Shown here: positions 1 to 6,913 of the stretch, in pieces
Position numbering within the stretch: the first letter of the stretch is position 1
Layout of the letters: the number at the start of each line of letters is the position of its first letter
Source of the DNA: Nitrospinota bacterium
GTDB lineage: Bacteria > Nitrospinota > Nitrospinia > Nitrospinales > Nitrospinaceae
Assembly: GCA_027298165.1 (NCBI GenBank)
Contig: JAPUGN010000089.1
Span: forward strand, 1 to 14,101
Reading direction: 5' to 3'
DNA: 14,101 bases
The notes under the pieces: model-generated
What the model saw: the letters and a program-made list of their open reading frames with translations, nothing else
Databases searched by the model: none
What the model was told of the DNA's origin: nothing
Position numbers and translations under genes: made by a program

Positions 1-87
1 TGTTGTGATTCATTTTCCATAAATCAGCATACCATCCCGACAAACCACTTCACCCTGCGAACCGGTGCCCCCCTCTGCGGCCGCCGT
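1..87. other. Non-coding end of window downstream of proA
   Basis: This stretch follows the proA stop codon. It contains a GCGGCCGC palindrome and an ACCGGT palindrome but no hairpin followed by a T-run, so no terminator is visible on the minus strand. A minus-strand ATG at 18-20 opens a frame that stays open for the six codons left before the window edge (it would begin MENESQ). Its ribosome binding site is poor and six codons cannot be identified. It may be the start of the next gene in the same direction, or nothing. Confidence 0.3.
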
Positions 88-1389
88 TTATGCATCCAGT
101 AGTTTGTGTTTGAGGGATTTTCCATTTTTTCCCGAATAATCTGCCACAATCTGGCCGTCGCCTACAAGTTTGTATTTGTAAATGACAAGGCCTTCCAAAC
201 CCACCGGTCCCCGGGCATGGGTTTTATTGGTGCTGATCCCGATTTCTGCGCCGAGGCCGAACCGGAATCCGTCCGCAAACCGGGTGGAGGCATTTACCAT
301 GACGCTGGCCGAATCCACTTCGTTCATAAACCGTTCGGCCTTCTCCCGGTTTTCGGTGACGATGGTATCCGTGTGGCCCGACCCGTGGGTGTTGATATGG
401 TCGATGGCCTCCACCATACCGTCCACCAGTTTGATGGACAACTTGAGATCGTTGTATTCCGTGTCCCAGTCGCTAGTCTCCGCCTTTTTTAAATCGGGAA
501 TCAGACTGCAGACTTTCAGGCAACCCACCAGTTCCACGCCCTTTTCGCGGAATTGCGCCACCAGGGACGGCAACACCTTCGGAGCGATCCGCTCATGCAC
601 GAGCAGGGTTTCCATGGCATTGCAGGCGGCGGCATATTGGAGTTTGGAATCGATGGCCACTCGGATGGCCTTCTCGATATTCGCTTCCTCATCGATATAC
701 ACGTGGCACAAGCCCTCCGAATGTCCGAGGACGGGAATTTTGGTATTCTCTTGGACGTAACGGACAAACGAGTTACTCCCGCGTGGGATCACCAGGTTGA
801 TGTATTTATCCTGCTTCAACATTTCCGCCACTTCGGCCCGGGTTTCGATCAATTGCACCGCCGCCGCCGGCACACCCTCCACCTCCGACAGGGCTTGTTG
901 AATAAGATCCACAATTACCCGGTTGGAGTGTTGCGCCTCGGTGCCACCCTTCAAAATCACCGCGTTGCCCGATTTCAAACATAGGGAGGAAATCTGGGGA
1001 ACGGCGTCGGGCCGGGACTCGAAAATGGCACCGATCACCCCGATCGGACAGGAGACGCGGGTCAACTCCAATCCGTCGTCCAGTTCCATTGTCGCCTGTT
1101 TCTGCCCCACTGGGTCGGGAAGTCCGGAGACACTGCGGATACCCTCGGCCATGCCCCGGACCTTGGTTTCATCCACTGCCAGCCGCGCCACGAGGGGTCC
1201 GGGAACGTTCTCATTCTTGGCGAACTCCAAGTCCCTGCGGTTGGCCTCCAGAATTTCAGCTCCATGATTTTCAATCTGCGCCGCCATGGCCTGCAACACC
1301 CGGTTCTTGGTCTCCGTATCCAACCGGGCGAGCACCAGGGCTGCGGCTTTGGCGTCTGCCGCAATTTCAGATAAGTTTTTCTCGGACAT
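88..1389 (-). CDS. proA: Gamma-glutamyl phosphate reductase (glutamate-5-semialdehyde dehydrogenase), cyanobacterial/plant P5CS-like type
   Basis: This cytoplasmic enzyme reduces gamma-glutamyl phosphate to glutamate 5-semialdehyde with NADPH, the second step of proline synthesis. The aldehyde dehydrogenase-type catalytic cysteine lies in AAACNAMETLLVH, near residue 256. Other family blocks are IFESRPDA, SGNAVILKGG, IPRGSNSFV and the C-terminal HARGPVGLEGL. As I recall the family, FESRPDA, VLGHSEGLCHVY, CNAMETLLVH and FADGFRFGLGAEIGIST resemble cyanobacterial ProA and the C-terminal half of plant P5CS more than the E. coli enzyme (YEARPN, STCNTVETLLV). The tail, ending in KHKL, also fits the longer P5CS-like form. 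I chose the ATG at 1389 (MSEKNLSE), giving 433 residues. A GTG at 1398 would add three residues and overlap the preceding LRR gene. Neither start has a clear Shine-Dalgarno sequence, and the ATG sits one base after the upstream stop, so translation probably depends on coupling. The partner gene proB is not in the window. Confidence 0.95.
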   Translation of the reverse strand: MSEKNLSEIAADAKAAALVLARLDTETKNRVLQAMAAQIENHGAEILEANRRDLEFAKNENVPGPLVARLAVDETKVRGMAEGIRSVSGLPDPVGQKQATMELDDGLELTRVSCPIGVIGAIFESRPDAVPQISSLCLKSGNAVILKGGTEAQHSNRVIVDLIQQALSEVEGVPAAAVQLIETRAEVAEMLKQDKYINLVIPRGSNSFVRYVQENTKIPVLGHSEGLCHVYIDEEANIEKAIRVAIDSKLQYAAACNAMETLLVHERIAPKVLPSLVAQFREKGVELVGCLKVCSLIPDLKKAETSDWDTEYNDLKLSIKLVDGMVEAIDHINTHGSGHTDTIVTENREKAERFMNEVDSASVMVNASTRFADGFRFGLGAEIGISTNKTHARGPVGLEGLVIYKYKLVGDGQIVADYSGKNGKSLKHKLLDA

Positions 1390-1390
1390 G

Positions 1391-2365
1391 TCAATCACTG
1401 GCGGCGGAGGGGTAAAGGGGGTTCTTAATTCCCTTCAATTTATTCTTAATGGCCTCCACTCCTTTTTCTCCGATCTCGTTGCCCCACATCCGGAGGAACT
1501 GCAGGCTGAACAAAACCTTGGAGTTTCCCAAATACAGAGCCCCCTGGGTGGTAATGCCGTTCCACTGCAGATCCAGCTCGATCAGGTTTTTGAACACCGG
1601 CGACTGGGTCATGGAGAGCATTCCCTGATCCCCCAGCTTGTTGTTTTTAAGCAACAGGGTTTTGAGACGAGTCAGGGTCTTGGAATCGGCCAGACTCTGG
1701 ATGCCGCCCGGTCCAATTTTATTTCCTCCGAGATCCAGAATCTCGAGATGAGCCAAATATTTGGACTGGCTTAAAATCTTGAGGCCCCGATCGCTGATTT
1801 CGTTCTTCGCCAGCCGCAACTCCTTGATATGGCCCATCACCTCGGATTGTGCCAACGCTTTGAGCCCGTCGTCGCCGATCAGGTTTCCGGTCAAATCCAG
1901 CGTTTCCAGAACTATGATCGCTTTGGACTCGGCGATGGCTTCGGCGCCTTTGGTTCTAATTTTATTTCCGAACAAACTGATCGTGGTCAATTTGGGATAG
2001 GCCTTGGATTCGAACAGGGCTTTCACGCCGTCGCTTTCAATCTGGTTATTGAACAGATTGAGCACCTTCAGATTCTGGAGATATTTCGATTGTGCCAGCG
2101 CCTCCGCACCGTCGTCGCCTATATTATGAGTATTCAAATCGAGGGTCTCCACCTTTCCCAGAAACTTCGACTGCGCCAGTTGCTGGATCCCCTTGTCATA
2201 CAGCATTCCGCTGTAATTCAGCTTCAGATATTTTCCATCTTCCTTAAGCTCTTTAAGGATGATCGCGTTGATATCCAGGGCGTAAGCGGTCCCCACCCCT
2301 GCCAGCAGCAGAACCGCCGCTCCCAGCCAATGCACGCCCATTATTTTTAGACGAAATGTTTTCAT
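1391..2365 (-). CDS. Exported leucine-rich repeat protein (10 repeats)
   Basis: This is a 324-residue protein of unknown function. It begins with a Sec-type signal peptide: basic MKTFRLK, a hydrophobic core around GAAVLLLAGVGTA, and a likely cut in AYA|LD near residue 29. The rest is about ten leucine-rich repeats with a strict 27-residue period, of the ribonuclease-inhibitor-like pattern LxxLxLxxNxIGDxGxxALAxS (residues about 46-312). No enzymatic, anchoring or membrane domain is seen, so a binding scaffold in the periplasm or outside the cell is the reasonable inference. The start ATG overlaps the stop of the upstream NHL gene as ATGA, and the stop is one base from the proA ATG, so it is translationally coupled on both sides. 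It is a paralogue of the LRR protein at 4571-5395. The ligand cannot be deduced. Confidence 0.85.
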   Translation of the reverse strand: MKTFRLKIMGVHWLGAAVLLLAGVGTAYALDINAIILKELKEDGKYLKLNYSGMLYDKGIQQLAQSKFLGKVETLDLNTHNIGDDGAEALAQSKYLQNLKVLNLFNNQIESDGVKALFESKAYPKLTTISLFGNKIRTKGAEAIAESKAIIVLETLDLTGNLIGDDGLKALAQSEVMGHIKELRLAKNEISDRGLKILSQSKYLAHLEILDLGGNKIGPGGIQSLADSKTLTRLKTLLLKNNKLGDQGMLSMTQSPVFKNLIELDLQWNGITTQGALYLGNSKVLFSLQFLRMWGNEIGEKGVEAIKNKLKGIKNPLYPSAASD

Positions 2366-4536
2366 GGAAAATTATGCACTGTTATTCGAACTTCCAAACC
2401 GTCCTGCAACCAGCCGATATTGCTGTTGCCGGCGACCGTAGAGATGATTCCCTTGGGATCGATTTTCCGGATCCGATGGTTGTCCCGGTCTGAAAAATAC
2501 AGGTTCCCTTGCCGGTCGAAAACCATGCGATACGGACTTTTCAACTGCGCCCGGGTTGCAGGGCCGCCGTCACCACTATAACCCGCCACGCCCGTTCCCG
2601 CCACATGAAGGATTTTCCCTTCCCGGTTGATTTTGCGGATGCGGTGGCTGGTTTCTTCGGCGATAAATAATTCTCCGTCCGGGCCGAAGGTCAATCCTCC
2701 CGGAGACCGGATACCCGCTTCGATGGCCGGCCCCCCGTCGCCGCTGTCTTCAAAGGCCCCCGTGCCGGCAAACGTTGTCACCTTCTGGTTCCGGTCGATT
2801 TTCCTGATTTTACTACTTCCTGAATCGGAAACAAATATTTCTCCGGACGAATTGATGGCGATGCCATTGGGATGAATTTCTTCATCGGTAATCTTCTGCC
2901 AGTGCTCCAGAGCCAGGGTGGACACGATTCCCCGGGAATCCACCCGGCGGATTTTGCGGTTGGTCAAATCCACCAGATAGACGTTCCCCTCGCCATCCAC
3001 CGCCAAATCCTGGATCACGCCAAAAGACGCTGAAACCGCTGGGCCACCGTCTCCGGTGTCGCCCAACACTCCGCTTCCGGCAAACCGGGTGATTCGGCCC
3101 TGAGTGTCGATTTTACGGACAAACTTACTGGGCCCCTGCGGAGAAATGAAGTAAATATTGTCCTTTCGGTCCACCACCATGGCATCCGGCAGGTAAAGTG
3201 AGGCTTCGGAGACCGGGCCGCCGTCCCCCTCATTGCCCTGATAACCGGACCCCGCAAGGGTGTAGATAAAACCTTTGCGGTCGATGAAACGCAGGCGGTT
3301 ACTCATTTTATCGGAAAAAATGATATTGCCTTTGCTGTCTATCCCAATTCCCGAAGGAAACTCCAAGTTCGCCCCCGTCCCCGGGCCGCCGTCACCCCGG
3401 AACCATGATTTTCCATTACCCGCCACGGTGGCCATGGCGTGTGTTTTAAGATCCATGCTGCGGACTCTGAAATGGCTGCGGTCCACGATAATCAACTTGC
3501 CATCGGGATGGTGCGCCAAGACAAAGGGCAAATGCAGGGTGGTTTCGGAGGCGATTTCGTTGTCTCCGTTATATTCGTATTTGCCGATCCCCATCACCGT
3601 CGTCATGATGCCCAGCGGGTCCACCTTGCGTATCCGGTTGTTGTTCCGGTCGGCAATGTAAAGGTTGCCGCGCGGATCGACCGCCACATCGGTGGGATAA
3701 GCCAGGCTGGCGCGCGTGGCCGGTCCGTAATCCCCGGAGAAAAAATGGCTGCTGTCCCCCGCCACCGTGGTGATAATTCCCTGGGTATCGACCTTACGGA
3801 CACGATTATTGCCCCGGTCGGCGATGTACAGATTGCCTTCGGCATCGAGGTCGATCCCGAACGGATATTTCAGAAAGGCGTCCACCGCCGGGCCAAAATC
3901 GCCGCCAAATTCGGGCAGGCCCAGCCCCACCACGGTGGTGATCACGCCCTGGGTATCGACCTTTCGAATACGGTTGTTGGACCGGTCGGAAATATACAAA
4001 TTACCCTTACCGTCACAAACCAGATCGGACGGATAATTGAGATGGGCTTTCACCGCCGGTCCGCCATCGCCCCCCATATCGGGGTTGCCGGTGCCGGCCA
4101 CGGTGGTCACGGTTCCCGCAACATCTATCCGGCGAATGCGATGGTTATTGCGGTCGGCCACAAACAGGTTTCCCTTTTGATCCAGACATAATCCTGCGGG
4201 AAAATTAAAAGTTGCTTTTAACGCCGGACCGTGGTCGCCGCCGAAACCCGCCTTCCCGTTTCCTGCAACGGTGGTGATGATGCCGTCCTTATCGATTTTG
4301 CGTATACGGTTTTTGGACCGGTGCGAAATATAAATATTTCCCTCGGGATCGACCGCCACTCCGTCGACCAGGGTTAAAACCACTTCCGTTGCCATTTTGC
4401 CGTCGCCGATGTCCTTGTAAGGGTAACGGTCCGGTCCCGGAGCGGATTGAACCATCGCCCCGGAGAACAGGAAGAGAACACCAAAAAAGCCACAGCCTAC
4501 CCTAAATTGATGCAGTGTTTTTATATTAATTATCAT
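2362..4536 (-). CDS. Exported NHL-repeat protein, predicted double six-bladed beta-propeller
   Basis: This 724-residue protein starts with a probable signal peptide: a basic N-terminus to about residue 12, a hydrophobic core GFFGVLFLFSGAMV, and a cut near QSA|PG around residue 32. From about residue 55 to the end it consists of twelve NHL repeats. Each carries a core like P.GLA.D..GNLYIADR.NNRIRKVD..G.ITTVAG, and most are joined by linkers such as GDGGPA..A.L. Twelve repeats at about 55 residues fit two six-bladed propellers. Repeats 6, 8 and 9 are the most diverged; repeat 9 ends in STLALEHW and lacks the GDGGPA linker. No catalytic domain is fused to the repeats. NHL propellers generally act as binding platforms, and some are lyases (for example the peptidyl-hydroxyglycine lyase PAL), but no specific activity can be assigned here. 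It sits between two LRR genes and overlaps the downstream one by 4 nt (ATGA). The start has no good Shine-Dalgarno sequence. Confidence 0.88.
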   Translation of the reverse strand: MIINIKTLHQFRVGCGFFGVLFLFSGAMVQSAPGPDRYPYKDIGDGKMATEVVLTLVDGVAVDPEGNIYISHRSKNRIRKIDKDGIITTVAGNGKAGFGGDHGPALKATFNFPAGLCLDQKGNLFVADRNNHRIRRIDVAGTVTTVAGTGNPDMGGDGGPAVKAHLNYPSDLVCDGKGNLYISDRSNNRIRKVDTQGVITTVVGLGLPEFGGDFGPAVDAFLKYPFGIDLDAEGNLYIADRGNNRVRKVDTQGIITTVAGDSSHFFSGDYGPATRASLAYPTDVAVDPRGNLYIADRNNNRIRKVDPLGIMTTVMGIGKYEYNGDNEIASETTLHLPFVLAHHPDGKLIIVDRSHFRVRSMDLKTHAMATVAGNGKSWFRGDGGPGTGANLEFPSGIGIDSKGNIIFSDKMSNRLRFIDRKGFIYTLAGSGYQGNEGDGGPVSEASLYLPDAMVVDRKDNIYFISPQGPSKFVRKIDTQGRITRFAGSGVLGDTGDGGPAVSASFGVIQDLAVDGEGNVYLVDLTNRKIRRVDSRGIVSTLALEHWQKITDEEIHPNGIAINSSGEIFVSDSGSSKIRKIDRNQKVTTFAGTGAFEDSGDGGPAIEAGIRSPGGLTFGPDGELFIAEETSHRIRKINREGKILHVAGTGVAGYSGDGGPATRAQLKSPYRMVFDRQGNLYFSDRDNHRIRKIDPKGIISTVAGNSNIGWLQDGLEVRITVHNFP

Positions 4537-4546
4537 GACTTATGAT

Positions 4547-4565
4547 TATTTACTTAAAGTAAATA
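4547..4565. promoter_or_regulatory. Perfect 19-bp inverted repeat, possible operator
   Basis: The 34-nt gap between the upstream LRR gene and the NHL start contains TATTTACTT A AAGTAAATA, two perfect 9-nt arms around one central base. The arms hold only two G/C positions in total, so an RNA hairpin with a 1-nt loop would be unstable, and no T-run follows on the minus strand. A dimeric DNA-binding protein site is therefore more plausible than a terminator. It is centred 20 bases upstream of the NHL start codon. No convincing promoter accompanies it. The function is inference. Confidence 0.4.
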
Positions 4566-4570
4566 TTCTA

Positions 4571-5395
4571 CTATCGAAGAACGATCTCGATTCCCCGGTC
4601 CCGGTTGAATTTGAACTTGGCCTTTAATGTTTCTTCCCCCAACTTATTCTGAATCATATCCAGTACAACCAACTTCGGAAAATTTGGTGATTTGATCAAC
4701 TCGACCGCACCGGCATCGCTAATGTTATTTTGCCCAACATACAACTGGGTCAAATTGGGGAAATGGGGCGACCGGGCCAGAGCCACCGCCCCTTCATCGC
4801 CGATTTCATTTCGATACAGGCTCAGGGTTTCCAGATTTGGAAATCCCTTGGATTGCGCCAGATATCCGGCCCCCTCCGGAGTGATGAGGTTGTCGTTCAG
4901 CAACAGGGTTTTCAGGTGTTGAAAATGATTCGATTCCGCCATCAGGGCGAGGCCGTCTTCGCTGATCTCATTTTTCCAGAGTTTGAGGGTTTCCAGATTC
5001 TTCAGGAAGGGCGATTCCACCAGAGCTTGCAAGCCGAGATCTCCCAGGAAATTTCCCCATAAGTCCAAGTGCTTCAGTTGCGCCAGATGGGGAGACTGCG
5101 CCAGCGCTTCCATCCCCTCCTTTTTGATCTGGTTGCCCTCCAGCAACAGGGTGGTCACCCCCTTCAAGGCTTCCATCTGAGCCAGTTGCCGGGCGCCGGC
5201 GGTCCTGATTTTCTTTCGGGTCAAATCGAGGGTTGTACCGTCCTTGCTCAAACGGCTTTGCACCAGACTCTCCATGTCCAGAGCCAGGGCGGAAGAACTC
5301 GGGATCAATAAGAGGACCCCACTCCATAACACAAGAAATTTTAAAAGGGATCGCGGCATTTGGATTTTCCGTTCGAGGGTCCGGCACATCGACAT
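4571..5395 (-). CDS. Exported leucine-rich repeat protein (8 repeats)
   Basis: This is a 274-residue LRR protein of unknown function. It has a signal peptide with the hydrophobic core FLVLWSGVLLLIP and a likely cut at ALA|LD. The first ATG in the frame (5395) gives a long 19-residue basic N-region. The in-frame ATG at 5359 (MPRSLLKF) gives a more typical signal peptide of about 26 residues and may be the true start. Neither has a strong Shine-Dalgarno sequence. The mature part is eight repeats with a 27-residue period, such as LETLSLYRNEIGDEGAVALA, like the paralogue at 1391-2365. The last repeat is degenerate and is followed by a short charged tail. It starts 21 nt after the glycosyltransferase stop, and its stop lies 34 nt before the NHL gene. 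It probably acts with the NHL protein as an exported binding module; this is inferred only from gene order and shared repeat type. Confidence 0.82.
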   Translation of the reverse strand: MSMCRTLERKIQMPRSLLKFLVLWSGVLLLIPSSSALALDMESLVQSRLSKDGTTLDLTRKKIRTAGARQLAQMEALKGVTTLLLEGNQIKKEGMEALAQSPHLAQLKHLDLWGNFLGDLGLQALVESPFLKNLETLKLWKNEISEDGLALMAESNHFQHLKTLLLNDNLITPEGAGYLAQSKGFPNLETLSLYRNEIGDEGAVALARSPHFPNLTQLYVGQNNISDAGAVELIKSPNFPKLVVLDMIQNKLGEETLKAKFKFNRDRGIEIVLR

Positions 5396-5416
5396 TACCG
5401 GCGGAAATGAGTCAGG

Positions 5417-6100
5417 TCAGGTTATCAAATATTTGAAGATCGTGTAGATAATTTTTGTGCCCGCTTGCAGGGTGCCGGATAAGGTGCCGGTGATTTTGGA
5501 CACGCCGATGCGTATCCGGTAACGCACCGCCACCTCCCGGATACGCAACCCGCCCTTCACGGCCTTGATCTGCATTTCGACCGTCCAGCCGAAATCCTTG
5601 TCACGCATCTCGATGGCCTGTAAAGATTGGTAACGGATCGCCCGGAAGGGGCCAAGATCGGTAAACGTATGGCGGAAAAACAAGCGGATCAAGAATACCG
5701 CCAGCTGGTTGCCGTATCGAGCCTGAGGAAGCAGGGCCTGCCGGCTCTCGGCAAGGAGCATGCGGCTGCCCACCACAAAATCGGCCTCTCCGGCAATGAT
5801 CGGCGCCACCAGCAGATCGATTTCCTCGGGATAGTCGCTGTAATCGCCGTCGAGAAACACCACGATATCGGGGGCGTCCAGCGCGGCCATTCCGGCAAGG
5901 CAAGCCCGGCCATAACCCCGGCGCCTTTCATGGACCACCATCGCTCCGTTCTCACGGGCCACTTCGGCGGTCCGGTCGGCCGAACGGTTATCGACCACAA
6001 TGATCTGGTGTAATCGGTCTCGGGGAAGATCGTTCAGGACATGGGGAAGGGATTGTTCTTCGTTGTAGGCAGGGATGATAACCGAAATTTTTGGGGGCAT
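5417..6100 (-). CDS. Family 2 glycosyltransferase (DPM1/DPG synthase-like)
   Basis: This 227-residue GT-A fold enzyme should transfer a sugar from a nucleotide-sugar donor, probably to a polyprenyl phosphate or an envelope glycan at the cytoplasmic face of the membrane. The N-terminal KISVIIPAYNEEQSLPHVL is the family 2 opening. VVDNRSADRT (Asp37) follows as part of the nucleotide site, and FLDGDYSDYPEEI carries the metal-binding DXD (Asp84-Gly-Asp86). GSRM, GPFRAIRY and GWTVEMQIKA are typical of the dolichyl-phosphate mannosyl/glucosyltransferase-like subgroup. There is no C-terminal transmembrane domain, only a mildly hydrophobic end (KIIYTIFKYLIT), so it is a short single-domain form. The ATG at 6098-6100 follows an AGGGA ribosome binding sequence and lies 9 nt after the trpA stop, so it is probably the eighth cistron of the trp transcript. 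Donor and acceptor cannot be named. Confidence 0.88.
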   Translation of the reverse strand: MPPKISVIIPAYNEEQSLPHVLNDLPRDRLHQIIVVDNRSADRTAEVARENGAMVVHERRRGYGRACLAGMAALDAPDIVVFLDGDYSDYPEEIDLLVAPIIAGEADFVVGSRMLLAESRQALLPQARYGNQLAVFLIRLFFRHTFTDLGPFRAIRYQSLQAIEMRDKDFGWTVEMQIKAVKGGLRIREVAVRYRIRIGVSKITGTLSGTLQAGTKIIYTIFKYLIT

Positions 6101-6109
6101 CGGCCGTCC

Positions 6110-6913
6110 CTATTTGCAGTCCTGAAGCGCCTGTTTCAGGTGGCGGACAAATACCTTGAGTTTTTCATTGCGCTCAGCGGAGTCCGGGTTTTCTTCGATC
6201 ATGCGGACGATGGCGCTGCCGACGATCACCCCGTCGGAAAACCCAGATGCCGCTTTGGCCTGCTCCGGCCCAGAGATTCCGAATCCAATCAGCACCGGCA
6301 GAGCAGTCGCCTGCTTGATCCGTTTCACTTTCTCCTCCATGCCCTGCGCCAGGGAACTCCTCGTTCCGGTCACACCGGTGAGGGAGACGTAATAGATAAA
6401 TCCGCGGCTTTTGGAGCCGATCATTTTGATCCGATCCGGCGTGCTGGTGGGAGCCAGCAGATAAATCACGTCCAGTCCTTGCGCCAACGCATATGCGTCA
6501 AACTCCTCCGACTCTTCCGGAGGCAGATCGGGAACGATCACCCCGTCCACACCGGCCTCGACGGCGTCCTTCACAAACGCTTGCTGTCCGTACACGAACA
6601 CTGGGTTGAAGCTGGTCATCAACACAATGGGCAGTTGCGACGCCTGGCGAATCTCGCGCACCAGTTGGATTATTTTTTTAAGAGTGGTGCCACTTTTGAG
6701 GGAACGCTGGGAGGCGGCCTGAATTACCGGCCCGTCCGCCAAGGGATCGGAAAACGGTACGCCCAACTCAATGATGTCCGCCCCACCCTCTTCGATCACC
6801 GAGAACAGTTCCCGGGTGCTCTCCAGATCCGGGTCGCCGGCGGTAATGAAACCCACCAGAGCTTTCTCGTTTTTGGACTGCAACCAGTCGAATTGTTTTT
6901 GAATCCGGCTCAC
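6110..6913 (-). CDS. trpA: Tryptophan synthase alpha chain
   Basis: The alpha subunit cleaves indole-3-glycerol phosphate to indole and glyceraldehyde 3-phosphate and passes indole through the tunnel to TrpB. At 267 residues it has the normal family length. The catalytic residues are present at the same numbers as in the Salmonella enzyme: Glu49 in DIIELGVPFSDP and Asp60 in LADGPVIQ. The loop with YYVSLTGVTGTR and the phosphate-binding GFGIS and DGVIVGSAIV blocks are intact. The start is a GTG (6911-6913) that overlaps the trpB stop as GTGA and is preceded at short spacing by GAGGA. This close coupling suits the equimolar alpha2beta2 complex. Confidence 0.97.
   Translation of the reverse strand: MSRIQKQFDWLQSKNEKALVGFITAGDPDLESTRELFSVIEEGGADIIELGVPFSDPLADGPVIQAASQRSLKSGTTLKKIIQLVREIRQASQLPIVLMTSFNPVFVYGQQAFVKDAVEAGVDGVIVPDLPPEESEEFDAYALAQGLDVIYLLAPTSTPDRIKMIGSKSRGFIYYVSLTGVTGTRSSLAQGMEEKVKRIKQATALPVLIGFGISGPEQAKAASGFSDGVIVGSAIVRMIEENPDSAERNEKLKVFVRHLKQALQDCK

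Noticed and set aside
71..91. GCGGCCGC/ACCGGT palindromes after proA as a terminator
   Set aside because: They are short restriction-site-like palindromes without a stem-loop of useful length and without a following T-run on the minus strand.
3439..4191. Plus-strand open frame of 250 codons opposite the NHL gene
   Set aside because: It is the antisense shadow of a repeated, GC-rich coding sequence. Its own repeats mirror the NHL period, and it matches no family I know.
2362..4536. Minisatellite or CRISPR-like array from the regular period in the NHL and LRR genes
   Set aside because: The period (about 165 bases in NHL, 81 bases in LRR) follows the protein repeats. The DNA units are diverged and in frame, with no constant repeat and unique spacer pattern.
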